DNA of 64,000 nt, from positions 4,805,649 through 4,869,648 of the forward strand of contig NZ_OX458333.1 of assembly GCF_949769195.1 (NCBI RefSeq), written 5' to 3'. The stretch's first letter is position 1. Each line of letters starts with the position of its first letter. This stretch comes from Methylocaldum szegediense. Its GTDB lineage: Bacteria; Pseudomonadota; Gammaproteobacteria; Methylococcales; Methylococcaceae. A model generated the notes under the pieces. That model was not told the DNA's origin. It saw only the letters and a program-made list of their open reading frames with translations, and did not search any database. Made by a program: the position numbers and the translations under genes. Positions 46,783-56,690 of the stretch are shown in pieces.

Positions 46783-47999
46783 GCGCGTAGGTCCAGAAGA
46801 GGGGGAAAGGGATTTTCGGAACGTAGCGAATCCGGCGGTCGGTTCAAGGCCGTAAGTTGGCCTACAGTAAGCCCTACACCGTGCAGCCTTGCGTTCAGGC
46901 GCTCGCACTGCTCGCGAATCAGGTCGGACGTCGTTGCCGTATCGCTCCATAAGTAGACGTCGATCCGCTCGTCCTTTAAGAGTATGCGCGCGCAGAATGT
47001 TCCAAGTCCCGGCGGATGTAATTCCAGCGTGAGCGACCAGCAGTCCGTGCCGTCGGTTCCGGTGGACTCCGCATCTTTGGCGACAAGCAATCTCGCCGCA
47101 TCGTGATGCTGCCCGTCGGTAAAGGGAATTTCCAAGTGCCAAACCAGTGCGGCGGCGGTATTTCCGGGCAGGGATGCGAGCTGATCTGTCACCACTCTGG
47201 CGAGGGCGGCTTCGACTTTTTCAGTGATCCGTTCGATTCCGACCTCGTTTCCAGGCGCGACAGCTAATTGACCGTCCGGCGCGGACAGGGTGGTGCGGGG
47301 TGCGGCGGATAGTTCGTTTTCTCGGGCGTGTGGCGCGGTGGGCGGTGTGCCGCTCGTCGAAACGCGGACCACCTCGGGTGTGGCTTTCGGATTCGCTCGA
47401 AGCGTTTTGAGACTATCGAGAACGCGCAGCAGCCGCGCTTTCAAATCCGAATCGATGAAGTCTGCTGAAGAATCGACCGCGGCGGCGAGTTTTGCCTCGA
47501 GAAACAGGCCTGAATTCGAGCACCATTTTTCCAGACCTTCGGGTGACATCATGTCGGATTTTCTCGGGATGGAGGCCAAGAAGCTTTCCAAAGCCTCCGT
47601 GATAGGGGCGGGCAGCGAGGACGATTGCCTGGCTTGGGCGGCCAGCTGCTGAAGTTCCGGGATGATGTGGGCGAGGGGCTTTTGTTTCGGCAAAAATAGC
47701 CGTAAAGCCTGTTGCACGGTCGAGTCCGACGCCGGGAGCTCGGTGCTGCGCGGCAAAATGCGTAGCTCGGGCGTCGTTTCCAGCTTGACTACTTCGAGTT
47801 CGAGGATTTGTCCAGGCTTTAGGTTCGCGCCGCTGTATGCGACAAGGGCTCGGCCGCCGGAATCAAGCCGGAGCTGAAACGCGTTGTCTTTGAGTCTAGT
47901 CTCGACGACAGCACGAAGAATATCCCCAAGCTTGAGAGCTTGCGCTTCGGTTTGAAGCGGAGAGGTCGTCGAAACGCGGACGGGCAACCGAATTTCCAT
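46779..47999 (-). CDS. FliK-like hook-length control protein
   Basis: A 406-aa protein. The N-terminal half is variable with low-complexity stretches (LRVLDSLKTLRANPKATPEV, SGTPPTAPHARENEL). The C-terminal 150 residues resemble the FliK switch domain: LVWHLEIPFTDGQHHDAARLLV, CWSLTLELHPPGLGTFCARILLKDERIDVYLWSDT and NARLHGVGLTVGQLTAL. It is encoded just upstream of the FlhB-tail protein with which true FliK interacts in flagellar export. Whether this pair serves a flagellum or another export system cannot be decided here. Confidence 0.75.
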   Translation of the reverse strand: MEIRLPVRVSTTSPLQTEAQALKLGDILRAVVETRLKDNAFQLRLDSGGRALVAYSGANLKPGQILELEVVKLETTPELRILPRSTELPASDSTVQQALRLFLPKQKPLAHIIPELQQLAAQARQSSSLPAPITEALESFLASIPRKSDMMSPEGLEKWCSNSGLFLEAKLAAAVDSSADFIDSDLKARLLRVLDSLKTLRANPKATPEVVRVSTSGTPPTAPHARENELSAAPRTTLSAPDGQLAVAPGNEVGIERITEKVEAALARVVTDQLASLPGNTAAALVWHLEIPFTDGQHHDAARLLVAKDAESTGTDGTDCWSLTLELHPPGLGTFCARILLKDERIDVYLWSDTATTSDLIREQCERLNARLHGVGLTVGQLTALNRPPDSLRSENPFPPLLDLRA

Positions 48000-48004
48000 C
48001 AGTC

Positions 48005-48871
48005 TTACCGGGCGAGCAGCTGGCGAATCTGCAAGATTTCTTCCTTGGCTAGACCAAGCACGTCTTTGCTCAGGTCCGTCGCTATTTGTCCCTCCATGAT
48101 CTTGCGGTAAGCCGGTATTTCGTCCATGCGAGGGTACTTATAAATTTGCAGCGTGCCGACAAAGCTGTGCAACTGGGCCAAGATAACAAGGTCGGTGTAG
48201 TCCGGAGGACCGGGGTGATCTCGAAACCAGTTTTCAGCATGGATGGTCACCTCTTCAAAATCCTCTGGAAAATTCCATTTTCTCAAGATCATCGCGCCAA
48301 CAGGCGCGCGCAAGGTTTGTATCGCCTGGTCGAGATGACGGGGATCGGCAACCAGTTCCGGATGTCGATCCGCGAAGGTGAGCACGGGAACGGTACCGAT
48401 ATCATGAACTAGTGCGGCTAGCATCGCCCGATCGGGATCAAATCCTCGTGTCTTGTGGGCCAGCACGGCACAAATGGCGGCAACATAGCTGCTATGCGTC
48501 CAAAGTTCCTGCATTCGTTTACGGATTTGCGGTGTCTTGGCGTTGAACACCGTCTTTAAGGAAAAGGTGGTGATCAGATGTTGTGCGGCTCTGAGCCCGA
48601 GCCGGGTCAGGGCTTCGGGGCAACTCTCGATTTTCTTGCGGCCGTGATAAATCGGGCTGTTGGCAACGTGAATAAGCCGTGCGGTAATCGCGGGATCGAT
48701 TTGTACGATCCGGGCGATTTTGGAATTGTTGGCGCGCTCGTCGTTGATCGCTTTGCGAATTTTCAACGAAATGTCGGGGAGTGTTGGCAGTACGAGCGTT
48801 TTCGCCCGCATTTCCTGATAGCAGATCTGCAATAAGGGATTTTGAAGAGGTTCGGCCGTCTCGAGGGGCAT
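48005..48871 (-). CDS. HDOD domain signalling protein
   Basis: A 288-aa protein dominated by an HDOD domain, an HD-related fold usually lacking full metal-dependent activity and linked to signalling and motility. Segments: LPTLPDISLKIRKAINDE, IVQIDPAITARLIHVANSP, GLRAAQHLITTFSLKTVF, LVHDIGTVPVLTFADRHPEL. The central HD pair is present (ALVHDIG). Five bases separate it from the FliK-like gene, so all three probably form an operon. Confidence 0.88.
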   Translation of the reverse strand: MPLETAEPLQNPLLQICYQEMRAKTLVLPTLPDISLKIRKAINDERANNSKIARIVQIDPAITARLIHVANSPIYHGRKKIESCPEALTRLGLRAAQHLITTFSLKTVFNAKTPQIRKRMQELWTHSSYVAAICAVLAHKTRGFDPDRAMLAALVHDIGTVPVLTFADRHPELVADPRHLDQAIQTLRAPVGAMILRKWNFPEDFEEVTIHAENWFRDHPGPPDYTDLVILAQLHSFVGTLQIYKYPRMDEIPAYRKIMEGQIATDLSKDVLGLAKEEILQIRQLLAR

Positions 48872-49093
48872 TACAAATGGATCGTTCTTTTTGGAGTGTT
48901 GAGGACGCTAAATGAGAGAAACCAAAACGATATAAGGATAGTTCGGCTTCCATCCAGGCCGGCTGCAGTTCGGCTTTTGCGCTGAAGGACGGTACCGGAA
49001 TTTGATATTATTATCGTTCGTTCTCCATCCTCTAGTCACCGAGCGTCGACGGCAAGAGTCGAGCGCTGAACGTCTTTTTTCAGGATTATTCGC

Positions 49094-50494
49094 ATGACCA
49101 TACGCACCCGATTTGCTCCCAGTCCTACGGGTTACCTGCATATTGGCGGCGCGCGAACGGCGCTTTTTTCCTGGCTTTACGCGCGGAAGCACGGCGGAAC
49201 TTTCATCTTGCGCATCGAGGATACGGACTTGGAGCGTTCCACGATCGATGCGGTCAATGCGATTCTGGAAGGTATGACTTGGCTCGGGCTGGAATACGAT
49301 GAAGGACCGTTTTATCAAACGCACCGGTTCGAGCGTTATAGGGCTGTGGCCGAGCAACTACTGAACGAAGGAAAGGCTTATCGTTGCTACTGCACCAAGG
49401 AAGAGTTGGACAGTCGCCGTGCCGAACAATTGGCGCGCAAGGAAAAACCCCGCTACGATGGCCGCTGCCGTCATCGTGTCGAGCCGCGTGAAGGTGTTCA
49501 GCCGGTGATTCGGTTCCGCAATCCTGATGACGGGGAGGTCGTCGTCGATGACCTGGTGCGCGGTCGCGTCGTCGTGAAAAACAGCGAACTGGACGACCTT
49601 ATCATCCTCCGTTCTGACGGTACGCCGACCTACAACTTTACTGTCGTGGTCGACGACCTCGATATGAAGATCACGCATGTCATCCGCGGCGACGACCATC
49701 TCAACAACACGCCCCGCCAGATCAACATTCTGGAGGCACTAGGCGCGCCGCTGCCGAAATACGCGCACGTGCCGATGATTCTCGGACCCGACGGGGCGAA
49801 ATTGTCGAAACGACACGGCGCGGTCAGTGTGATGCAATACCGCGACGATGGCTATCTGCCGGAAGCGCTTATCAATTATCTAGTGCGCCTGGGTTGGTCT
49901 CACGGCGATCAGGAGATCTTTTCCGTAGACGAGATGATCGAGCTGTTCGATATCGCAGATATCAATCATTCCGCTTCGTCGTTCAATCCGGAAAAACTGC
50001 TGTGGCTGAATCATCATTACATTATGCACAGCGATCCCCTGCGCGTGGCGCATCATTTGCGCTGGCATCTGGGGCGGCTGGATATTGATCCTGCTCAGGG
50101 ACCCGATCCCGTAAAGGTGGTCGAAGCGCAGCGCGAGCGTTGCAAGACCCTGGTTGATATGGCGAAGGCGAGTGTTTTCTTTTATAAGGACTTCGATACG
50201 TACGACGAAAAAGCTGCCGCCAAGCATTTAACCAGTGATACTTTGGCAGCGCTTCAGGCGCTGGAGACACAACTATGGGCATTGGAAGACTGGAGGCGTG
50301 AAGCAATTCATCAGGTCGTCTTAAAAACGGCGGAAACGCTGGGCGTTAAACTCGGCGGCGTAGCTCAACCGCTCCGGGTTGCGGTGTCCGGAACGACGGT
50401 TTCGCCTCCCATCGACATCACCCTGGAGTTGTTGGGCAAAGATACTACGCTGGCCAGAATCGAACGAGCCATCGCCTATATCAAAAAAGCCTAG
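49094..50494 (+). CDS. gltX: Glutamyl-tRNA synthetase
   Basis: A 466-aa class I synthetase charging tRNA-Glu. HIGH motif as [16 protein letters not shown], the zinc-site-like [17 protein letters not shown] with downstream YDGRCRH, and the KMSKS loop as [11 protein letters not shown]. Length is normal. Its cognate tRNA-Glu gene lies 145 bases downstream. Confidence 0.97.
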   Translation: MTIRTRFAPSPTGYLHIGGARTALFSWLYARKHGGTFILRIEDTDLERSTIDAVNAILEGMTWLGLEYDEGPFYQTHRFERYRAVAEQLLNEGKAYRCYCTKEELDSRRAEQLARKEKPRYDGRCRHRVEPREGVQPVIRFRNPDDGEVVVDDLVRGRVVVKNSELDDLIILRSDGTPTYNFTVVVDDLDMKITHVIRGDDHLNNTPRQINILEALGAPLPKYAHVPMILGPDGAKLSKRHGAVSVMQYRDDGYLPEALINYLVRLGWSHGDQEIFSVDEMIELFDIADINHSASSFNPEKLLWLNHHYIMHSDPLRVAHHLRWHLGRLDIDPAQGPDPVKVVEAQRERCKTLVDMAKASVFFYKDFDTYDEKAAAKHLTSDTLAALQALETQLWALEDWRREAIHQVVLKTAETLGVKLGGVAQPLRVAVSGTTVSPPIDITLELLGKDTTLARIERAIAYIKKA

Positions 50495-50538
50495 ACAAAC
50501 GTAAAGTCTTTCTTTAATATTCGCCTTCTCGACTGCGT

Positions 50539-50614
50539 GGGGCCATAGCTCAGCTGGGAGAGCGCAACAATGGCATTGTTGAGGTCGCGAGTTCGATCCT
50601 CGCTGGCTCCACCA
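50539..50614 (+). tRNA. tRNA-Ala (anticodon GGC)
   Basis: 76 bases with a complete cloverleaf: acceptor GGGGCCA/TGGCTCC, D-arm AGCTCAGCTGGGAGAGC, anticodon stem CAACA/TGTTG around loop ATGGCAT (GGC), T-arm with GTTCGATC, and an encoded 3' CCA. Confidence 0.97.
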
Positions 50615-50639
50615 TTCACCACCATCGATCAAGTTCCTT

Positions 50640-50715
50640 GTCCCCATCGTCTAGAGGCCTAGGACATCGCCCTTTCACGGCGGTAACAGGGGTTCGAATC
50701 CCCTTGGGGACGCCA
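50640..50715 (+). tRNA. tRNA-Glu (anticodon TTC)
   Basis: 76 bases: acceptor GTCCCC/GGGGAC, anticodon loop CTTTCAC within TCGCC/GGCGG giving TTC, T-arm GGGGTTCGAATCCCC, and encoded CCA. It lies 25 bases after tRNA-Ala and is the last conserved gene before the insertion-sequence-rich region. Confidence 0.97.
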
Positions 50716-50997
50716 ATTTAATAACCTTGGGTCAGCAAAGTCCCAACGGTTCTTTGTTCGACCGCACGCAATATTAATCCTGCGGTCGTATTCCGTCGGA
50801 ATACATCGAATTGGCCCCTTGAGCAGGCTCCGGAACGCCTTGCGTGCCGCGGCTACGTCGCGCTGCAAAGGTCCTTGAAGCGTCTGGTCCCGTGATGACG
50901 CTGGTGTGCGGATCCTAAATCAGTAGAGTAATGGTCAAATTTTGACGGGCCGGCAAAAAGTCTGGGATCGATCGAGCTGATAAGATAAGACCTTTGC
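50716..50997. other. Intergenic region between tRNA-Glu and the IS1182 relic
   Basis: No gene seen. It should contain the 5' terminal repeat of the IS1182 element, whose boundary could not be fixed by eye. No second copy of the tRNA-Glu 3' end was found elsewhere in the window. Confidence 0.4.
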
Positions 50998-52628
50998 TTG
51001 CTCCAATATTTTTCACCGATGCTGACGGTTAGGGACCACGCCACAGCCGATTTATTTGGGTTTGTTGACCACCTGAGCGAGACGAAGCAGCGGCTGCTGA
51101 AGCGCTCATGGGCGAGCATTTTCCGAGAGCATCTCCTAAAGCAGATACCGGCCTTGGAACTCGCAGGGTATTTCTCACCGACACAGGGACGGCCGAGTAA
51201 GGATCTCTACGCGGTGCTGGGGCGTTGATTCTTCAACAGCTTCACGACCTGAGCGATGTTGCCACGGTTGAGGCTTATGCGTTCAATCAGATGTGGCACT
51301 ACGCCTTGAATGTCCATCATGAAGCGGATGCTTATATCTGTGAGCGCACACTGCGTCAGTATCGACGGTGGATCATCGAGCGCGGTCTGGATCGCGAACT
51401 CTTTCGGGCCCTCGCCGATGAATGGATTCGGGCGTTCAAGGTCGACACGCGCCAACAACGGCTTGATTCCACTGCAATCCGTTCCTGCATGCGTACCCTC
51501 ACGCGCCTGGGCATCGTCACCGAAACCCTGGGGAAGTTCATTCGCGAGGTCAGTCGACGTTATCCTCATTACCGCGATTGGATCCATGCCGACCCGCGTG
51601 AACGGTACGTGCAAGGCTCAGCTCAGGATGGGTCTTGTCGGGTTTCACCCAGCGAGGCCCGAATCAGCCTGGAGCAGGCCGGCCATGACCTTTTGAACTG
51701 GGTGGTGTTATTTGCCTCCACGGAAGCAAAGGACCTGGCCAGCTATCGAATCATGCTGCGGGTACTCGATGAACAGTTTTCGGTGGTTTCTTCCGCTGAG
51801 GCGCCCGTGAGGCTCGAGGTCAAAAGCCCCGATCTCATTCCTTCGGATGGCGTGCAAAATCCGGCTGATCCCGATGCCAGCTTCAACACCCGATATGGGC
51901 AAGGTTATGGCCTCCAAGTGATGGAAACCTATCAGGTCGACGACGGCGCGGAAGACGCAGCCGAGCGGCCGGCGAGCGGGCCTGACCTGATCACTTATGT
52001 CGACGTCCACAAATTGACACAACAGGATCAGTATGCGCTACAGCCGGCGTTGGATGAGGTTACCCAACGGGACGTTGCACCTTAACGGGTACTCGCCGAT
52101 ACCCATTATGGCCATATCGATCATCTGGATCGGACGCAAGCCCGCGGAATCGAGTGGGTGGCGCCGGTCCAAAAGGCCAAAGGCAGTTTGCGGGGAAAGT
52201 TGAACCTTGAGCCGTTCGATGTGGATGGCGCGGGCCTCATCGTCCAATGTCCGGGAGGCTACGCCCCGAAGAGCGTGAGCTCCAGTCGCACCCGGTTACA
52301 GGCGGTCTTTTCGGCGAGCACCTGCGATGCCTGCCCGTTGAAACCTCGATGTTTGGTCAACACGCCGTCCAGCCGCTCGGGTCAGCACTATCGGATTCAA
52401 TATCTGCCCAGCCGCCCTCGATTGCGAACGCTCCGGCTGTGTGAGAAGACCCCCGTTTTTCGCGAGGCTTACCGTTGGCGAGCGGGAATTGAAGCGACGA
52501 TGTCCCGCCTCAAACACCAGATGAACCTAGGCAAACTTCGGGTCCGGGGCATGGCTTCGGTGAGTTATGCGGTCTTCTTACGGACTTTGGGCCTGAACAT
52601 CGGGCGATGCACTGCTTGCGGGGCTTAA
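50998..52628 (+). pseudogene. IS1182-family transposase, disrupted
   Basis: Three parts form one former gene. 50998-51228 encodes the N-terminus (DHLSETKQRLLKRSWASIFREH to KDLYAVLG). A one-base frameshift at about 51225 moves into the second part (LILQQLHDLSDVATVEAYAFNQMWHYALNV), which runs to an in-frame TAA at 52083. The same frame continues after the stop with LADTHYGHIDHLDRTQARGIEW and ends with the CDACPLKPRC cysteines and YRWRAGIEATMSRLK. Two lesions make it inactive. Confidence 0.85.
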
Positions 52629-52821
52629 GCGCGACGTAATAATTGGCAATTTACGCCTATCAGCAGCCTTTTGGAAAACGTTAGATGTCCATCTCCGAAG
52701 AATAAGGATCCTAAAACTGTCGCGTCTCGTGTGATTATTTACCGAGAAGGCGTGATGCTTGGTTCGAAGCCCGGAGCCTTCTCCAGGAGATCTTCGGTCC
52801 GTCCAAGTGAGGTTCCTCTCC

Positions 52822-53787
52822 ATGCCGATTCGTCTTCATAAGAACGCCCGTACCACCCCGGCGGTTCGGCAGGCCATTCAAGCGTCCACGTTGAGCGAGC
52901 GCGCCTTGGCCCAAAAGCATGGCATTAGCCGAACGACCGTCCGCAAGTGGAAACACCGCTCCTCGGTCGAAGATGCCTCACACCGGCCCCACACCCTCAG
53001 AACCACGCTCACGCCCGCCCAGGAAGCCATCGTGGTCTACCTCCGCCAAGCTCTGCTCCTCCCCTTGGATGATCTCCTGGCCGTGACCCGGGAATTTCTC
53101 AATCCCGCCGTGTCCCGTTCCGGGCTAGACCGCTGCCTGCGCCGCCACGGGGTGGCGTCCCTCAAGACCCTGCTTCCGCCTACAGAGAAGGCGAAGGTCA
53201 AACCCTTCAAGGCCTATGAGCCCGGCTTCCTTCACCTGGATGTTAAGTACTTGCCCGCCATCGACGGCGAACCCCGCCGATACCTGTTCGTCGCCATCGA
53301 CCGCGCCACCCGCTGGGTCTATGTCGCCCTCAAGCCCAACCGCACCGCCTTAAGCGCAAAGGACTTCCTCAAAGCGGTGATTCAGGCCGCGCCTTTCCGC
53401 ATCCAGAAATGCCTGACCGACAACGGCTCGGAGTTTACCGACCGTTTCCTGACCCGAACTCGGCAGCCCTCGGGGACGCATGAGTTTGACCGCCTCTGTA
53501 CTGAACAAGGCATCGAACATCGCCTGATTCCGCCGGGCCGGCCCCAAACGAATGGCCTGGTGGAACGCTTCAATGGCCGCATCGAGGAGGTGTTGCAAAC
53601 CCATCACTTCGATTCAACCGCCGATCTGGACACCACCCTGCACCGCTATGTCGAGCTGTACAATCATCACATTCCCCAAAAGGCCTTAGGCCATCTCACC
53701 CCGATCCAGGCTCTCAAAAACTGGCAACTGTCCCATCCTCATCTTTTTCGAAATAGGGTTTACAATCATGCGGGACTTGACACTTAG
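52822..53787 (+). CDS. IS481-family transposase (copy B)
   Basis: A 321-aa DDE transposase, nearly identical to copy A over its shared length: HTH SERALAQKHGISRTTVRKWK, catalytic segments LDVKYLPAIDG, TDNGSEFTDRF and NGLVERFNGRIEE. The ATG at 52822 follows GTGAGG. It ends at the TAG where the terminal duplication begins, the probable ancestral stop. Confidence 0.92.
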   Translation: MPIRLHKNARTTPAVRQAIQASTLSERALAQKHGISRTTVRKWKHRSSVEDASHRPHTLRTTLTPAQEAIVVYLRQALLLPLDDLLAVTREFLNPAVSRSGLDRCLRRHGVASLKTLLPPTEKAKVKPFKAYEPGFLHLDVKYLPAIDGEPRRYLFVAIDRATRWVYVALKPNRTALSAKDFLKAVIQAAPFRIQKCLTDNGSEFTDRFLTRTRQPSGTHEFDRLCTEQGIEHRLIPPGRPQTNGLVERFNGRIEEVLQTHHFDSTADLDTTLHRYVELYNHHIPQKALGHLTPIQALKNWQLSHPHLFRNRVYNHAGLDT

Positions 53788-53880
53788 GCCATCTCACCCC
53801 GATCCAGGCTCTCAAAAACTGGCAACTGTCCCATCCTCATCTTTTTCGAAAGAGGGTTTACAATCATGCGGGACTTGACA
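53684..53880. repeat. Tandem 98-base duplication of the IS481 3' end (copy B)
   Basis: TTAGGCCATCTCACCCCGAT begins at 53686 and again at 53784, period 98, ending at the IS border. The two units differ by one base seen by eye (AATAGGG versus AAGAGGG). Copy A has the same structure. Confidence 0.85.
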
Positions 53881-54630
53881 CCTATCCATAAAATTCGAGC
53901 ATAACTCGAGCTTTCTTAACAGCATCGTTATGTTTCATTTATCCACCAGTTCGAACTCGCTGGGCGTTTCTTATCATTTAGGATTTCGGCATGGGGCTCG
54001 CGGGTGGCTCAGCTTAAATAAATCGTCGGAATAGCAGACATCTCTCTTCTTGGTTTTTTCTTTTCGTTCAATCATCTAATGTGGACAAAAAAGTCCTAGC
54101 GCTTCATTTCTCACCAGAGGCGCGTCAGCGAAGACAAAACAAATACTTACTACTTTTCGCTAAAACCTGTCGGATATTATTGTTTCGGCAGTTAAGTCGG
54201 ATTCATGTTTTGAATTCATTTCCATATTTACCTTGTTAGATCAATGAGATGTGATGATTTTCACTCGTTGACAAGTACTCTTTAATTGCCGAAGTAATAA
54301 TCAGCGATCATGCGGCATCTCTGGGTGGATAGATTTATCCACCTTATGTTTTTATTTCATCTTTTAATGTTATGGAGGTTATTGGTTTTTAAAATAAATA
54401 TAGCTCAGACGTGATTGGCATAGCTTTTCCACTAATCCTGCTCGACTCACCATATTTCTTTTTGACGCAGTGGAAGACCCCAGCGCGAGAAATCGCCCTA
54501 GGCCGCGGGGAGACGCTCAATCCGGTCCAGTTCAGAAAAAGCCTCCGATGGCGCTTCTTCGTTATTTGTTGACGCCTTGGAGCGGAGATCGGCTGACCGA
54601 TCACATGATACTTGGAAAAGCCATGAGCGG
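53881..54630. other. AT-rich region with no recognisable gene
   Basis: About 750 bases, visibly richer in A and T than the surroundings, lying between the IS481 copy and the IS3 element. Many stop codons occur in all frames. A minus-strand frame at 54389-54604 has no recognisable relatives and unlikely composition. The base composition suggests foreign DNA. Confidence 0.5.
54324..54343. terminator. Hairpin followed by T-rich sequence
   Basis: GGTGGATA-gatt-TATCCACC is a perfect 8-bp stem with a 4-base loop, followed by TTATGTTTTTATTTC. It could be a terminator of a lost gene on the plus strand. Confidence 0.45.
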
Positions 54631-54683
54631 TGGCCCCGGTTGATTGGACAGGATTTTCCCAAGCTTAAGTGGGTTTCTGCGGT

Positions 54684-55511
54684 TTAGGCTGCCTTCTGGA
54701 TTGGCAGCGAATGAAAGTACATGCGATCCGGGGTTTTACCGTCAAGCGATGAGTGGGGCCGCCGTTCGTTGTAGAACTTAAAATAGCGTTGTAGACCTTG
54801 CCATGCTTGAGAAACGGAGTCGTAAGCCTGCAAGTAGACTTCCTCGTACTTCACGCTTTTCCAAAGCCTTTCGACGAAGACATTGTCGACCCAGCGGCCC
54901 TTGCCATCCATGCTCATTCGGATGCCGTGACCTTGGATCAACTCCACGAACACCTTGCTGGTGAACTGGCTGCCTTGGTCGGTGTTGACGATCTCCGGCG
55001 TGCCATGGCGCTGAATGGCGTCCTCAACGGCTTCGATGCAGAAGTCCGTAGTCAGGCTGTTGGATAGTCGCCAGGACAGTGTGCGCCGAGTGGCCCAGTC
55101 GAGCACCGCAGCCAGATAGACAAAGCCTTTCCGCATAGGGATGTAGGTGATGTCCATGGCCCAGACGTGGTTTGCTCGGGTGATCTCCAGACCTCGCAGC
55201 AGGTACGGGAACACCGGGTTCTGCGGATGCTTGCGGCGGGTGTTCGGACGCCGGTACAGCGCCTCGATGCCCATCTTCTTCATGAGCGTCGACACATGCC
55301 GGCGACCGACCTTCAGCCCATCTTGCTCCAACAGGTCACGCAACATGCGGGCACCGGCAAACGGATGATGGAGGTGCAGTTCGTCGATTCGCCGCATCAG
55401 CGCCAGATCGTTCTCTGAGACCGGCTGTGGCGTGTAGTAAACCGAGGAGCGGGAAAGCCCCAACAACGCACACTGGCGCACCACAGGGAGCTTGTCCGAC
55501 CGGTCGATCAT
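54684..55511 (-). CDS. IS3-family transposase OrfB
   Basis: A 275-aa catalytic subunit with an HTH_21 segment (HHPFAGARMLRDLLEQDGLKV) and the rve integrase core: Asp in NHVWAMDITYIPM, Asp in VNTDQGSQFTSKVF, Glu in DNVFVERLWKSVKYEEV. In IS3 elements OrfB is made mainly as an OrfAB fusion by frameshifting; here orfA is itself damaged, so activity is doubtful. Confidence 0.9.
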   Translation of the reverse strand: MIDRSDKLPVVRQCALLGLSRSSVYYTPQPVSENDLALMRRIDELHLHHPFAGARMLRDLLEQDGLKVGRRHVSTLMKKMGIEALYRRPNTRRKHPQNPVFPYLLRGLEITRANHVWAMDITYIPMRKGFVYLAAVLDWATRRTLSWRLSNSLTTDFCIEAVEDAIQRHGTPEIVNTDQGSQFTSKVFVELIQGHGIRMSMDGKGRWVDNVFVERLWKSVKYEEVYLQAYDSVSQAWQGLQRYFKFYNERRPHSSLDGKTPDRMYFHSLPIQKAA

Positions 55512-55525
55512 CGTTTTGCGAATCG

Positions 55526-55812
55526 CTAGCCCATGCGACCGAGCGCGGCGACTAAAAAATCATTCTCCATCGCCAACTCGCCGATCTTGGCGTGGAGTTC
55601 CTTCACGTCTGGCCCCTTCGATGCACTGCGCTCTGCCGCCGTGGCGAACACATCGCTGGCTCGCTCCAGCAACTGACTCTTCCACTGCGTGATCGGGTTG
55701 ACGTGAACCTCAAACTGTTCTGCTAATTCAGCCAACGTCTTGTCGCCCTTGAGCGCGGCTAGGGCTACCTTGGCCTTAAAGACGCCGAGTGATTTCGTCT
55801 CTTTCGTTTCAT
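55526..55812 (-). pseudogene. IS3-family OrfA, frameshifted
   Basis: From ATG 55810-55812 the frame reads MKRKRRNHSASLRPR and stops. A shift gives the expected continuation FKAKVALAALKGDKTLAELAEQFEVHVNPITQWKSQLL, ending with ENDFLVAALGRMG. The 287-base span is not a multiple of three. The DNA-binding subunit is therefore broken near its N-terminus. Confidence 0.8.
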
Positions 55813-55904
55813 CGTCTGTTCTCCGGTTTTCGCCCTTCGCAGGGCGGTGATTAGAACAGAAACTTCACTGAAGCGGGTGTCCAAATCTCCGGGGCCGGCT
55901 CTGT

Positions 55905-56220
55905 TCAACAGGTCACCGGGCAGCAGGTCGATGTGACGTTTGTCGATCAGGGCTACACCGGCGACGAGGCAGCCGAGGCCGCCCGCCAGCAGGGCATTCG
56001 GCTGGACGTAGTCAAGCTACCGGAGACCAAAAGCGGCTTTGTACTGTTTCCTTCGCGGTGAGTGGCGAAATGCAGTTTCGGCTGTATCGTCCGGTTTCAA
56101 TGCTCGGCTCGCGGTGATGAGCGACCGGCCAAGACCTTGGCCGGCTTGCCCTTTTTCGTCTTTGCCATTCTCATGCCGTTTAAGGCCGCTCCAGTGGTCC
56201 AAAGCGCATAACACGCTCTA
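55905..56220 (+). pseudogene. IS5-family transposase C-terminal remnant with its terminal end
   Basis: The plus strand encodes VTFVDQGYTGDEAAEAARQQ and LDVVKLPETKSGFVLFPSR, a typical IS5/ISL2-type DDE segment. After a frameshift it resumes as SFGCIVRFQCSARGDERPAK and TLAGLPFFVFAILMPFKAAP, then stops. The border GCATAACACGCTCTA follows and looks like the element's end. The N-terminal half is missing, presumably lost around the IS3 insertion. Confidence 0.75.
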
Positions 56221-56433
56221 ATCGTCTGGCTCATCTGGAATATATTCAAAAAGATCTCCAACCGAACAGTGAAACAGTTTACAGAGCTGCTCTATTGCCT
56301 CCAACTCGATGCGGACCGCTTTCTCCTGGTACAACAAGGTAATGGTGTTTCGATGCAGTCCGGTTGCCCGGGCTACATCGGCAATTTTCATCTTGTGCTC
56401 GCCCATGACACGGGAGAGATGGCATCGGATCAT
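56218..56433 (-). CDS. Small XRE-family transcriptional regulator
   Basis: A 71-aa helix-turn-helix protein: MKIADVARATGLHRNTITLLYQE is the HTH, followed by EAIEQLCKLFHCSVGDLFEYIP. The shape matches short stand-alone XRE regulators of the YozG kind, often found with mobile DNA or toxin-antitoxin modules; no toxin gene is adjacent. Its TAG stop overlaps the IS5-relic border motif. Confidence 0.85.
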   Translation of the reverse strand: MIRCHLSRVMGEHKMKIADVARATGLHRNTITLLYQEKAVRIELEAIEQLCKLFHCSVGDLFEYIPDEPDD

Positions 56434-56660
56434 AACGAGGGAAAACCTTCGATTGGGGAAATGCTTTCATTTAGGCTGACAAAATGACATTACAAATGTC
56501 ATTAAGGTAGTCAGAATATCATTCTGAACGACATTTTGTTCGATACCAGTATATTATGACACGCCGTGATACCGACAGACTGATTTGTGCCTCAAGCTAT
56601 GCCGCCGCCCCCCTCCGGCGTTGCTAAACTAAACGTGTATCGGCGGGAAAGGAACGGATA

Positions 56661-56690
56661 TGCTTACCCCAAATCTTGCTTCAACCTAAA
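56661..56690 (+). promoter_or_regulatory. Short leader ORF before the diguanylate cyclase
   Basis: ATG at 56661, preceded by AAAGGAACG, opens a nine-codon frame (MLTPNLAST) ending TAA one base before the ATG of the downstream gene. It may couple translation of that gene, which lacks its own ribosome site. Confidence 0.35.

Larger units (their letters stand above)
52718..53880 (+). mobile_element. IS481-family insertion sequence, copy B
   Basis: 1,163 bases, same ends and length as copy A (15886-17048). The 5' end begins TGTCGCGTCTCGTGTG and the 3' end finishes CATGCGGGACTTGACA. The final 98 bases are a near-perfect duplicate of the preceding 98. No target duplication was evident. Confidence 0.85.
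54631..55897 (-). mobile_element. IS3-family insertion sequence
   Basis: Bounded by inverted ends TGGCCCCGGTTGATTGGACA (left) and, inverted, CGGCCCCGGAGATTTGGACA (right), enclosing orfA and orfB on the minus strand. It is inserted into an older IS5-family relic that resumes at about 55905. Exact ends are uncertain by a few bases. Confidence 0.75.

Noticed and set aside
50640..50715. tRNA-Glu as an integration site with a duplicated 3' end
   Set aside because: No second copy of the tRNA 3' segment and no integrase gene were found in the window.
54389..54604. 71-codon minus-strand frame in the AT-rich region
   Set aside because: No similarity recognised and the 5' half is a reverse reading of GC-rich sequence; not supported as a gene.
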